This document shows positions 14,240-21,275 of a DNA stretch of 34,663 nt, piece by piece. Positions within the stretch are counted from its first letter, which is position 1. Every line of letters begins with the position of its first letter. A model generated the notes under the pieces. The model saw only the letters and a list, made by a program, of their open reading frames with translations, ran no database searches and was not told where the DNA came from. Position numbers and translations under genes: made by a program. This DNA is from an uncultured Clostridia bacterium (GTDB lineage: Bacteria; Bacillota; Clostridia; Christensenellales; Borkfalkiaceae): NCBI GenBank assembly GCA_944376455.1, contig CALWCO010000016.1, positions 1 through 34,663 on the forward strand. Direction: 5' to 3'.

Positions 14240-15202
14240 TTATATCCCGTCGGTCGGAAAGACGTCCTCAAACAGGGCGGCCGCGCCGAGGCGCAGAACG
14301 TTGCCGCACAGCCGCGCGGCGTGCGCGGGGAAAAGTTTATAGAGCAGATCCATGCCTTTGGCGTCCGCCCCGAAAACTTTCCTCGGCTTTCCTTTTTGCA
14401 ACGCCCGCTCGATTTTCCCCGCCATCTTTTTGCACGGCATGGCGATGCGGGAGAGCCAAGGATTCCGCATTCCGCTCTCTTTCTGTTCGCGGAAAATATC
14501 GGTCAGCGTAAAACCGGGCAGGATGAGGCATACGCGCAGGCGGTCGGGGGCATACTCCGCCGCCAAAGATTCCGTGAAACTTTTGACCGCCGCTTTGGCG
14601 GCAGCATAGGGGGTGACTCCCGGCAGAGGGCACAACGCGGCCGAAGAGGCAATGTTGCACAGCATGGGGGAAGGGGCGCGCAACAAGAGCGGGAGCATTG
14701 CGCGGCAGGCATAGACGACGGAGAGAAAATCCACATCGATCGTTTGAGAGAACAACGCCGCGTCCATGCGATCGAAACGACAAAATCGCGGCAGCATGCC
14801 CGCGTTATTGACCAAAATATCGGGAAGAATGTTTTCCTCTTGCAATCGGGCGGCAAACGCCTGCCATGCCTTTTCGTCGCTCACGTCAAAGAGATGATAA
14901 GAGAAGGCGTCTCCCAGTTCTCGGCGCAAGGAAAGACAGCGTTCTTCGTTCCGCGCAACGCCGATGACGCGGCAGGCATGCCTTTCGACAAGCCGTTTGC
15001 AAAGCGATCGGCCGATGCCCGACGACGCACCCGTGACGATGACCGTCTTTTCCCAAAGCCGATCCCGTTTGCGATGTCGGCTGGTTTTCGCCGCACCGTT
15101 TTCGCTTGCGGGCAACGGGACAGAGGCGGGGTTGACGGGGTAATTTGCGGAGAGCGAAAGAGAAAAACCGGACGCGCTCTGGTCCGGTTTCGTGCGCGGC
15201 AT
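14240..15202 (-). CDS. Short-chain dehydrogenase/reductase
   Basis: NAD(P)-dependent oxidoreductase of the classical SDR family; the substrate is unknown. Motifs are TGASSGIG (cofactor loop), NNAG, the Ser in IASSAAL, and YAAAK (catalytic Tyr and Lys). The C-terminal part with GKPRKVFGADAK resembles SDRs of lipid-related short-chain reductases, which is only a hint. The start is uncertain: the Rossmann fold begins about 50 residues after this ATG, the intervening segment is basic and low-complexity, and no ribosome binding site is seen here, at the earlier ATG at 15253 (inside yqeY) or at an in-frame TTG near 15115. It follows yqeY on the same strand by eight bases and is probably coupled to it. 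Confidence 0.8.
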   Translation of the reverse strand: MPRTKPDQSASGFSLSLSANYPVNPASVPLPASENGAAKTSRHRKRDRLWEKTVIVTGASSGIGRSLCKRLVERHACRVIGVARNEERCLSLRRELGDAFSYHLFDVSDEKAWQAFAARLQEENILPDILVNNAGMLPRFCRFDRMDAALFSQTIDVDFLSVVYACRAMLPLLLRAPSPMLCNIASSAALCPLPGVTPYAAAKAAVKSFTESLAAEYAPDRLRVCLILPGFTLTDIFREQKESGMRNPWLSRIAMPCKKMAGKIERALQKGKPRKVFGADAKGMDLLYKLFPAHAARLCGNVLRLGAAALFEDVFPTDGI

Positions 15203-15210
15203 TGCGTTTT

Positions 15211-15630
15211 TCACAGTGAACGCAAGGTCTCGTTGACCAGTTTCATGTCGCATTTGCCCGCATAGTTGCTCTTAAAATGTTTCATGACGGCGGGCACGCT
15301 CTTGTCGTCGAGGGAGAGAATGACCGCTTTGATTTCTTCCGCACTCATCATGGCGGGGATATATTTGCGGACGGTGGCGATCTGTCTGTCGAGCGCCGCA
15401 ACCGTTTCTTCCCGTCCCGCTTTTCGGAAATTTTCCTGCTCTTCCAAGAGTTCCTTTTCGGTCTTGGAGGCGGCGGAAACGATGTCCGCGTCGGAGATCT
15501 CCTTGCCGTGATTGGGATCGGTCGCCATGAGCATCAGGCGGGAAATGAGGGCGTTATAGGCCGTCACGGCGTCCGTTTCGTGCGCCTTCATGGCGGCGAT
15601 TTTATCTTTTTTCAATTCTTCCATGGTCAT
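15211..15630 (-). CDS. yqeY: GatB/YqeY-domain protein
   Basis: A 139-residue, all-helical protein related to the tRNA-binding tail domain of GatB; its exact role in free-standing form is not established. Recognised by the opening MEELKKDKIAAMKAHETDA, the EQENFRKAGREE segment and the KYIPAMMSAEEI motif near residue 90. GGGAGG (15641-15646) precedes the ATG. It has its own promoter, whose -35 lies in the end of the DUF4250 gene, and is followed closely by the SDR gene. Confidence 0.92.
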   Translation of the reverse strand: MTMEELKKDKIAAMKAHETDAVTAYNALISRLMLMATDPNHGKEISDADIVSAASKTEKELLEEQENFRKAGREETVAALDRQIATVRKYIPAMMSAEEIKAVILSLDDKSVPAVMKHFKSNYAGKCDMKLVNETLRSL

Positions 15631-15665
15631 AATGAAAACACCTCCCGAAAATCGGATTTTCCTCT

Positions 15666-15694
15666 ATTGTAACACGAATAAAAATTTTTTTCAA
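15666..15694 (-). promoter_or_regulatory. Sigma-A promoter of yqeY
   Basis: On the - strand TTGAAA (15694-15689) and TACAAT (15671-15666) are 17 bases apart. The -35 overlaps the stop codon of the upstream DUF4250 gene. Confidence 0.75.
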
Positions 15695-15882
15695 GCGTCT
15701 GCGGGCACAAAGGCGTTTTTTGCCGCGTCATAGGCATATCCCGCCGCCTGCAGGGCGTTAAGGATTTTTTGTTCCTCGACGTCCTCTTCTTCACAAAATT
15801 CCCTGAAAGAGGCATAGCGGTCACGCAGTTTGGTATTCACATAGCTCAGCAACATTGCGGGGTCTTGGGGTAAAAACGACAT
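15691..15882 (-). CDS. DUF4250 family small protein
   Basis: 63 residues, the full family length. Recognised by the start MSFLPQDPAMLLSYVNTKLR and the GYAYD segment near residue 48. The family is small, cytoplasmic and of unknown function, found in Firmicutes and Bacteroidetes. AAGGAGA lies about seven bases before the ATG. It stands upstream of yqeY on the same strand, with a promoter between them. Confidence 0.85.
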   Translation of the reverse strand: MSFLPQDPAMLLSYVNTKLRDRYASFREFCEEEDVEEQKILNALQAAGYAYDAAKNAFVPADA

Positions 15883-15920
15883 ATTTTGTCTCCTTGGTTG
15901 TTTTTCTTCCTTTTATCCGC

Positions 15921-15949
15921 ATTATAACATATTTTTTTCTGAAAAGAAA
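15921..15949 (-). promoter_or_regulatory. Probable promoter of the DUF4250 gene
   Basis: A perfect TATAAT on the - strand (15926-15921) lies 38 bases before the start. The -35 at the right distance (TTTCTT) is weak. Confidence 0.5.
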
Positions 15950-15971
15950 CAGTTTTTTTTGCCAAAAGGCC

Positions 15972-16000
15972 TTGATTTTATTCTGATTTTGCTTTACAAT
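15972..16000 (+). promoter_or_regulatory. Sigma-A promoter of the glucokinase gene
   Basis: TTGATT (15972-15977) and TACAAT (15995-16000) with a 17-base spacer. The leader after it contains a GCCGCG/CGCGGC inverted repeat between about 16019 and 16042. Confidence 0.75.
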
Positions 16001-16070
16001 ATAAACTTGTAGAAGAAAGCCGCGGTGCGGTCGTTTTGCGCGGCTTATGTCGGTATTGCAGGGAGGCACA

Positions 16071-17033
16071 ATGATTTACGTAGGGATAGATCTTGGCGGA
16101 ATGTCCGCTAAATCGGGCGTGTTCAGAGACGGCGAACTCATTCTCAAAGAGCGAGTGGATACCGATCCGGCCGACGGAGCGAAGGGCGTGGCGGAAAAGC
16201 TCGGCGCGCTGGCAAAGAGCGTCGTCGCGCATGCGGGGCTCAGTTTTAACGACGTGCAGGCCATCGGCATCGGTTCGCCGGGCGTCATTGACAGCGAAAG
16301 CGGCGTGGTCGCGAAATGGGGCAATTACAATTGGAGGCAGGTTCCGCTTGCACGCGCCGTGGCGGATATTACGGGAAAACCCGTATATCTCACCAACGAC
16401 GCCAACGCGGCGGCGCTCGGCGAGGCCAAATTCGGTGTGGGGGCGAAGTACAGGGATTGTCTGCTCATCACGCTCGGCACGGGCGTCGGGGGCGGCATCG
16501 TGCTCGACGGGAAACTTTTTGAAGGTTTTCGGAGCGCGGGCGCCGAAGTCGGACACATGGTCATTCACACGGACGGCAGAGAATGCGGTTGCGGCAGACG
16601 GGGATGTTTTGAACAATATTCTTCCGCCACCGCGCTCATCCGCGATACCCGCGAGGCGATGGAGAGGGACAAAGATAGTCTGCTGTGGCAACTGGCGGGC
16701 GGAAGCCTGCAGAAAGTGGACGGCAGTACGGCGTTCAAGGCGGCGCGGTCGGGCGACGAAACGGCAAAACGGGTCGTCGAAGATTACATTGCTTATCTCG
16801 CCGAAGGCATTGCCAACCTGGTCAACATTTTCCGTCCGCAGGCGGTCATGCTCGGCGGCGGCGTATCCAACGAGGGCGAAGCCCTGCTCGTACCGCTCAA
16901 AGAAGCGGTCGATCGGCTGATCTATGTGAACAGCGACTATGCCCCGCTGGAAATTTTGCGCGCCAAGCTCGGCAACGACGCGGGCATTTACGGCGCTTAT
17001 GCCTATGCGCGCCAGCGCGAAGAAGAAAAATAA
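16071..17033 (+). CDS. glk: ROK-family glucokinase
   Basis: Phosphorylates glucose (or a related sugar) with ATP. Motifs are the N-terminal phosphate loop GIDLGG, NDANAAALGE, LGTGVGGGIV, the EVGHM catalytic region, and the zinc cluster CGCGRRGCFEQ that marks ROK kinases. The phosphate loop reads GGMSAK where most members have GGT(N/S)xK. The product is 320 aa, typical of Firmicute ROK glucokinases rather than ROK repressors, since no helix-turn-helix precedes it. GGGAGG nine bases before the ATG at 16071 fixes the start over an upstream in-frame ATG. Monocistronic, with its own promoter and terminator. Confidence 0.92.
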   Translation: MIYVGIDLGGMSAKSGVFRDGELILKERVDTDPADGAKGVAEKLGALAKSVVAHAGLSFNDVQAIGIGSPGVIDSESGVVAKWGNYNWRQVPLARAVADITGKPVYLTNDANAAALGEAKFGVGAKYRDCLLITLGTGVGGGIVLDGKLFEGFRSAGAEVGHMVIHTDGRECGCGRRGCFEQYSSATALIRDTREAMERDKDSLLWQLAGGSLQKVDGSTAFKAARSGDETAKRVVEDYIAYLAEGIANLVNIFRPQAVMLGGGVSNEGEALLVPLKEAVDRLIYVNSDYAPLEILRAKLGNDAGIYGAYAYARQREEEK

Positions 17034-17045
17034 ATTGCGGCAGCG

Positions 17046-17083
17046 TGCGGACGGAACCTTTTCGGACTCCGTCCGCATTTTTT
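17046..17083 (+). terminator. Terminator after glk
   Basis: TGCGGACGGA pairs perfectly with TCCGTCCGCA around a 12-base loop, followed by TTTTTTG. It lies 13 bases after the stop. Confidence 0.9.
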
Positions 17084-17158
17084 GTTATGAAGCAGATTTT
17101 ATTGTAAATCGATTTCGGTGCAAACCGATTTTGTTGAAAAACGGATTTTGCAACGGAA

Positions 17159-17209
17159 CCCGCCGTCGTGCCGCCGCTCCGCCGCTTTTGCGGGCGGCGC
17201 GGCGGCGGG
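17159..17209 (+). other. G+C-only hairpin in the hydrolase leader
   Basis: CCCGCCGTCGTGCCGCC (17159-17175) and GGCGGCGCGGCGGCGGG (17193-17209) pair along all 17 positions, with two G-U pairs that occur only in + strand RNA. It ends 36 bases before the ATG of the hydrolase. The two G-U positions suggest an RNA rather than a DNA role. Confidence 0.55.
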
Positions 17210-17245
17210 CAGAGAAAAATAAAATGGGAAAAAGAGGGAAATCGT

Positions 17246-18130
17246 ATGTCTTTTCTTTCCGCGCTGGCGTTGAAAACCTTTGTATATTTTTCTGCGAGAA
17301 ACGATAAAAAACGCGACAAAGGTCTCATCGAACCGCCCGAACTGACCGTCTTTCGCAACGTGCGCTATGCGCCCGGCGGCATCGAACATCTTTTGGACGT
17401 GTACACCCTCGCGCGGGAAGGGGAGGTGTTGCCCTCTCTGGTCAGCGTGCACGGCGGCGGCTTTTGTTACGGGGATAAGGAATTGTACCGTTTCTATTGC
17501 ATGCATCTCGCGTTGCAGGGATATACCGTTTTCAATTTCAACTATCGCCTGTTGCCCGAAAAGTTCCCCGCACCGCTGGAGGATCTCAACGCCGTCATGC
17601 AATTTTTAAGCGACCATGCCCGCGAATACCGCGCCGATCGGCAAACCGTTTACGCTGTCGGGGACAGCGTCGGTGCGCTCCTTCTGAGCGTGTATGCCGG
17701 CATGACGGTCAGTCCCGCTTATGCGGCGGAATATCCGTTTCTGATGTCGCCCGTTCGTTTTCGCGCGATCGGATTGCACAGCGGCGTATACGATTGCGGC
17801 AAGGGCTTTCTCGGCCCGTCCCGTCACGCCGTCGCGGAATGGACGGAAGGGAACACGCGGGCAAAGAGACTTTTGTGCGCAAAGGAATATGTGCGGGAGG
17901 GCTTCCCGCCCGTGTTTCTCTCTTACAGCGTCAACGACCCCGTGACCGCCGCTTCGCCCGCCCTGGCAGAATTGCTCCGCGCGCGGGGCGTGCCTTGCGC
18001 GTGCGCGGAATACGGCAGGACGGACAAAAAGCTCGGGCACGTCTTTCATCTGGACGTGCGCTCGGCGGCGGCCGCCGACTGTGGCCGCAAACAAAAAGAT
18101 TTTTTCGCCGCCGCGGGACGGGAAAACTGA
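17246..18130 (+). CDS. Alpha/beta hydrolase, hormone-sensitive-lipase type
   Basis: Probable carboxylesterase or lipase; the substrate is unknown. The oxyanion motif HGGGF is at residues 69-73 and the nucleophile elbow GDSVG has Ser141. Asp231 in SVNDPVT and His265 (or His268) in GHVFH complete a plausible triad. A conserved NFNYRLLPE follows the oxyanion motif, as in this family. There is no signal peptide, although the first 17 residues are mildly hydrophobic. Length is 294 aa. GAGGG precedes the ATG by about six bases, and the open frame upstream (to 17168) runs through the leader hairpin, so it is not used. Confidence 0.85.
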   Translation: MSFLSALALKTFVYFSARNDKKRDKGLIEPPELTVFRNVRYAPGGIEHLLDVYTLAREGEVLPSLVSVHGGGFCYGDKELYRFYCMHLALQGYTVFNFNYRLLPEKFPAPLEDLNAVMQFLSDHAREYRADRQTVYAVGDSVGALLLSVYAGMTVSPAYAAEYPFLMSPVRFRAIGLHSGVYDCGKGFLGPSRHAVAEWTEGNTRAKRLLCAKEYVREGFPPVFLSYSVNDPVTAASPALAELLRARGVPCACAEYGRTDKKLGHVFHLDVRSAAAADCGRKQKDFFAAAGREN

Positions 18131-18266
18131 CGGAAAAATTTTTTTTCTTTTCGTCCGCGATGCCGTGGAAATGGGGATATGAGCGGAAAAAGTTTATAAG
18201 AGTGCGGAAAAATCCCATAAAAAAGCAGGTGATAGCCAAAGAAGGGAAATTTTCACGCCTCTGCCC

Positions 18267-18295
18267 TTGACAAACGCCGCCGATTGTTTTACAAT
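18267..18295 (+). promoter_or_regulatory. Sigma-A promoter of fabK
   Basis: Perfect TTGACA (18267-18272) and TACAAT (18290-18295) with a 17-base spacer. It probably drives fabK-fabZ-degV, as no other clear promoter was found between them. Confidence 0.88.
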
Positions 18296-18297
18296 AG

Positions 18298-18333
18298 AAA
18301 AAATGAATTTCTTTCATGTGACATTCATTTTTT
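18298..18333 (+). promoter_or_regulatory. Inverted repeat over the fabK transcription start
   Basis: AAAAAATGAAT (18298-18308) and ATTCATTTTTT (18323-18333) are a perfect 11-bp inverted repeat around 14 bases, beginning two bases after the -10 box. The place suits a repressor operator for fatty-acid genes (FabT or FapR type), but the bases do not match either consensus as I know it. It could instead be a 5' RNA hairpin. Confidence 0.5.
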
Positions 18334-18360
18334 TAACGAGAAAAAGAGAGACAAGTCAAG

Positions 18361-19308
18361 ATGATCAAGAGTAAAATTTGCGAAATGCTGGGTATCCGTT
18401 ACCCCGTCTTGCAGGGCGGCATGGCATGGGTCGCGGACGCGCGTCTGGCGGCGGCCGTTTCCGAAGCGGGCGGACTGGGCATCATCGCCGGCATGAACAT
18501 GAACGGCGAACAGCTCCGCGCGGAGATCGCAAAACTGCGCGCGCTGACGGACAAGCCCTTCGGCGTCAACGTCATGCTGATGAGCCCGTATGCGGCGGAA
18601 GTAGCCGCCGTCGTGGTAGAGGAGAACGTACCCGTCCTGACGACGGGCGCGGGCAATCCGCTGACGTATATGAAAAAATGGCTGGAAGCGGGTATCAAGG
18701 TCATTCCCGTTGTTGCATCGGTCGCGCTGGCGCAGATGGTGGCCAAGCGCGGCGCGTCGGCCGTCATTGCCGAAGGGGGCGAATCGGGCGGACACATCGG
18801 CGAGGCAAACACCATGCCCTTGGTGCCGCAGGTCGTCGACGCCGTGGATATCCCCGTCATTGCGGCGGGCGGCATTGCCGACGGCAGGGGCATGGCGGCG
18901 GCGTTCATGCTCGGCGCGGAGGCCGTGCAGATGGGCACGCGCTTTCTGGTGGCAAAGGAATGCCATATCCATGCACATTACAAGGAAAAGGTCCTTGCGG
19001 CAAAGGATACGGGCACGATGGTCAGCGGCAGACGTCTGGGACACCCCGTCCGCGCGCTGAAAAATCCGTTTGCGCGCGCCTTTGCGCAGAAGGAGAGCGA
19101 TCCGAACGTCACCGACGAGGAGCTCAACGCGTTCGGCACGGGTGCGCTCCGCAAGGCCGTCATGGAAGGGGACGAGGAAAACGGTTCCTTCCTGTGCGGA
19201 CAGGTCGCGGGACTGGTCGACAGGGAACAGACCTGCAAGGAGATCATAGAAGAAGTGACCGCGGAGGCGGAAACGCTTTTGCGTGCGGCGGCGGCGCGTT
19301 GTGAATGA
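18361..19308 (+). CDS. fabK: Enoyl-ACP reductase II FabK
   Basis: FMN-dependent, NAD(P)H-using reductase that completes each round of fatty-acid elongation, in place of FabI. Nitronate-monooxygenase-like TIM barrel: RYPVLQGGMAW at 13-23, TTGAGNP at 94-100, and GESGGHIGEAN with the catalytic His145, followed by AAGGIADGRG and MGTRFL at the FMN phosphate site. The length (315 aa) is usual. It heads a lipid block with fabZ and degV. No fabT or acpP lies next to it, unlike in streptococci. FabK carriage predicts insensitivity to FabI-directed inhibitors (family knowledge). Confidence 0.94.
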   Translation: MIKSKICEMLGIRYPVLQGGMAWVADARLAAAVSEAGGLGIIAGMNMNGEQLRAEIAKLRALTDKPFGVNVMLMSPYAAEVAAVVVEENVPVLTTGAGNPLTYMKKWLEAGIKVIPVVASVALAQMVAKRGASAVIAEGGESGGHIGEANTMPLVPQVVDAVDIPVIAAGGIADGRGMAAAFMLGAEAVQMGTRFLVAKECHIHAHYKEKVLAAKDTGTMVSGRRLGHPVRALKNPFARAFAQKESDPNVTDEELNAFGTGALRKAVMEGDEENGSFLCGQVAGLVDREQTCKEIIEEVTAEAETLLRAAAARCE

Positions 19309-19326
19309 AAAAACATCTTTTTTCCT

Positions 19327-19355
19327 GCCCGCCGCGCGGACACCGCGCGGCGGGC
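19327..19355. other. Perfect 13-bp G+C hairpin between fabK and fabZ
   Basis: GCCCGCCGCGCGG (19327-19339) and CCGCGCGGCGGGC (19343-19355) pair fully around ACA, 18 bases after the fabK stop. A T-run lies before it (19319-19323) and a purine-rich run after it, so it lacks the form of a terminator on the + strand. It could set relative amounts of fabK and fabZ message. Confidence 0.6.
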
Positions 19356-19455
19356 GGAAAAGAAAGGGCAAGGGACAGGGAAGAGTATACGGAACGTATA
19401 ACGCCCTATCCTTTCAGAACCCGTAAAACATAAACATAAGGAACGAAAAAAGACA

Positions 19456-19887
19456 ATGACGAGAGAAGAGATCAAAGAAGTTCTGCCTCACCGCGAGCCC
19501 ATGTTGCTCGTGGACGAGGCGGTGAAGAACGAAAACGGCACGGTCACGGGCAAATACACCGTCCGCGGCGACGAATTTTTCCTGCAGGGGCATTTCCCGG
19601 GCAATCCCATTGTTCCGGGCGTGATTCTCTGCGAAATGGCGGCGCAATCATCCTGTATGCTCATGGCGGACGCCGTCAAGGGGAAGATCACCCTCTATGC
19701 GGGCATGAACAACGTCCGCTTCAAAGCGCCGGTCGTGCCCGGCGATACCGTGGAATTCAATTGCGCGCACATCCGTTCCATGGGGCCCATCCACTTCATC
19801 AAGGCAGAGGGCCGCGTGAACGGAAAGGTGTGCGTGAGCGGAGAGTTTTCCTTTGCGCTGATCGACGGCGCCAAGGCGGAACGATAA
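19456..19887 (+). CDS. fabZ: 3-hydroxyacyl-ACP dehydratase FabZ
   Basis: Dehydrates 3-hydroxyacyl-ACP to trans-2-enoyl-ACP, the substrate of FabK. Hotdog fold, 143 aa. LPHREPMLLVD at the start, the catalytic His46 in GHFPGNPIVPGV, and Glu60 in CEMAAQ are all present. A weak AAGGAA element lies about ten bases upstream of the ATG. It is placed 147 bases after fabK with a strong hairpin between, and is followed after 40 bases by degV. Confidence 0.95.
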   Translation: MTREEIKEVLPHREPMLLVDEAVKNENGTVTGKYTVRGDEFFLQGHFPGNPIVPGVILCEMAAQSSCMLMADAVKGKITLYAGMNNVRFKAPVVPGDTVEFNCAHIRSMGPIHFIKAEGRVNGKVCVSGEFSFALIDGAKAER

Positions 19888-19927
19888 ATCATTATATTAT
19901 TTTTTCAAGATAAGGAGAACACAAAAA

Positions 19928-20791
19928 ATGTATCGTTTATTTTGCGATTCCAACTGCGAACTGTGGCATACGACCGTCAAGGAGCTGGGGCTGAACGTCA
20001 TTCGCATGCCCTACACGATCGGCAACGAGGAATATTTCTATGACATGGGCGAGAATACCGATTTCAAAGGATTCTTCGATCAAATGAAGAAGGGCGCCGT
20101 GCCCAAGACGAGCGCGCTCAACGAGTATGCTTACACCGAATATTTCGAGCCCGTGCTCGCGCGCGGCGAGGACATCTACTATGTCACGTTCTCCCACCAG
20201 ATGAGCGGCACCTTCGGCGCGATGAAGAACGTCATTGCACAGCTCAAGGAGAAATATCCCGACAGAGAGATTCGCTATAAGGACAGCAAGACCATCTCCC
20301 TCGGCAGCGGATTTGTCACCTATTATGCCGCGTTGAAGTACAAAGAGGGTGCCACCATGGACGAGTTGGACGCCTATCTCGACGAACTGATCCCGCACAC
20401 CGCGACATATTTCGTCGTGGACGATCTGACCTATCTCTATCGCGGCGGCAGAGTGTCGGGCGTCTCCAAAGTGGTGGGGAACCTGCTCGGCATCAAACCC
20501 ATTCTCTATTTCAACGAAGAGGGCAAGATCATCAACCTGACGAAAGCCAAGGGCTTGAAGAAGGCGCTCAGCGTCTTGCGCGATTATATGCGCGCCAAGG
20601 GCAGCGAGCTGGATAAGTACAGAGTGTTCGTCCTGCAGGCCGACTGCGAGGACGTCGCGGAGAATTTTGTCAAGAGCCTCAAAGAGGAGTTCGGGGATCT
20701 GGACATTCACGTGCAGCCCGTCGGTCCCGTCATCGGTTCGCACTGCGGACCCGGCACCATCGGTCTCATCTTCCACTGCTCGGAGCGCTGA
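19928..20791 (+). CDS. DegV family fatty-acid-binding protein (FakB-like)
   Basis: DegV proteins bind a fatty acid and present it to the kinase FakA for phosphorylation, so that outside fatty acids enter phospholipid synthesis. The 287-residue product has the family pattern: CDSNCEL near the start, PKTSALNEYAY, the VTFSHQMSGTF loop, YRGGRVSG and VGPVIGSHCGPG near the end. AAGGAG precedes the ATG by about nine bases. Its position after fabK-fabZ supports a lipid role (inference); no fakA is in the window. Confidence 0.9.
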   Translation: MYRLFCDSNCELWHTTVKELGLNVIRMPYTIGNEEYFYDMGENTDFKGFFDQMKKGAVPKTSALNEYAYTEYFEPVLARGEDIYYVTFSHQMSGTFGAMKNVIAQLKEKYPDREIRYKDSKTISLGSGFVTYYAALKYKEGATMDELDAYLDELIPHTATYFVVDDLTYLYRGGRVSGVSKVVGNLLGIKPILYFNEEGKIINLTKAKGLKKALSVLRDYMRAKGSELDKYRVFVLQADCEDVAENFVKSLKEEFGDLDIHVQPVGPVIGSHCGPGTIGLIFHCSER

Positions 20792-20929
20792 GGTCGGCCC
20801 GCATTTTCCGTTTTTCCGTCATACGTCCCCAAGAGAACATTGCGGGAGAATTTCGGTAAAGAAGGTTTTGAACGGGAGGAACGCGGCGACGGAGCTCTTT
20901 CCGAAAAAGTAATTTTTTAAGACAAGAAG

Positions 20930-20975
20930 CAAAACAGGCGCGCGGAACGAATGTTCCGCGCGCCTGTTTTGTTTT
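20930..20975 (+). terminator. Terminator after degV
   Basis: A perfect 19-bp stem (20930-20948 with 20953-20971) with loop GAAT, ending in CTGTTTTG and then TTTTGGGG. It closes the fabK-fabZ-degV unit. Confidence 0.85.
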
Positions 20976-21215
20976 GGGGAAAATGTGAAAGTTTTCAAAA
21001 GAAAAAATCGGATTATTTCATAAAAAATCGGAAAAGTTCAAAGCCGAACGACCAAAAACTTCCGTTTTCGGGCGGTGCGGCGCGGCGGAGGGAGAAACGG
21101 GCGGACAAAAAAGAAAGAAAAAATCCTTCGGGTGAAAGAAAAAATGAAAAAAAGGCACAAAAAAAGTGCAAAGAACAAGTTTTTTCCGCCGCGTTCGGTC
21201 ATTGCCGCAAATGTC
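20976..21215. other. Spacer without a recognised gene
   Basis: Purine-rich spacer between the degV terminator and the nad promoter. An ORF across it lacks a ribosome binding site and has low-complexity Lys/Arg/Glu content. Only short A-rich direct repeats (AAAAATCGGA twice, near 21004 and 21024) were noticed. Confidence 0.4.
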
Positions 21216-21244
21216 TTGACACATGTAAATTTTCAGTGTATAGT
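21216..21244 (+). promoter_or_regulatory. Sigma-A promoter of the nad operon
   Basis: TTGACA (21216-21221) and TATAGT (21239-21244) with a 17-base spacer, 32 bases before nadA. Confidence 0.85.
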
Positions 21245-21250
21245 TACATG
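21222..21250 (+). promoter_or_regulatory. Candidate NiaR operator
   Basis: CATGTAA (21222-21228) and TTACATG (21244-21250) form a 7-bp inverted repeat with a 15-base spacer, covering the promoter from the end of the -35 to past the -10. The operon encodes its own NiaR regulator, so this is the natural binding site. Assignment is by position; the base match to known NiaR sites was not tested. Confidence 0.6.
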
Positions 21251-21275
21251 GTAAAATACAAACCGAGGAAGAGCC

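Noticed and set aside
16047..16070. Upstream ATG for the glucokinase gene
   Set aside because: It lies before GGGAGG and would encode residues not seen in the family; the ATG at 16071 has the right spacing.
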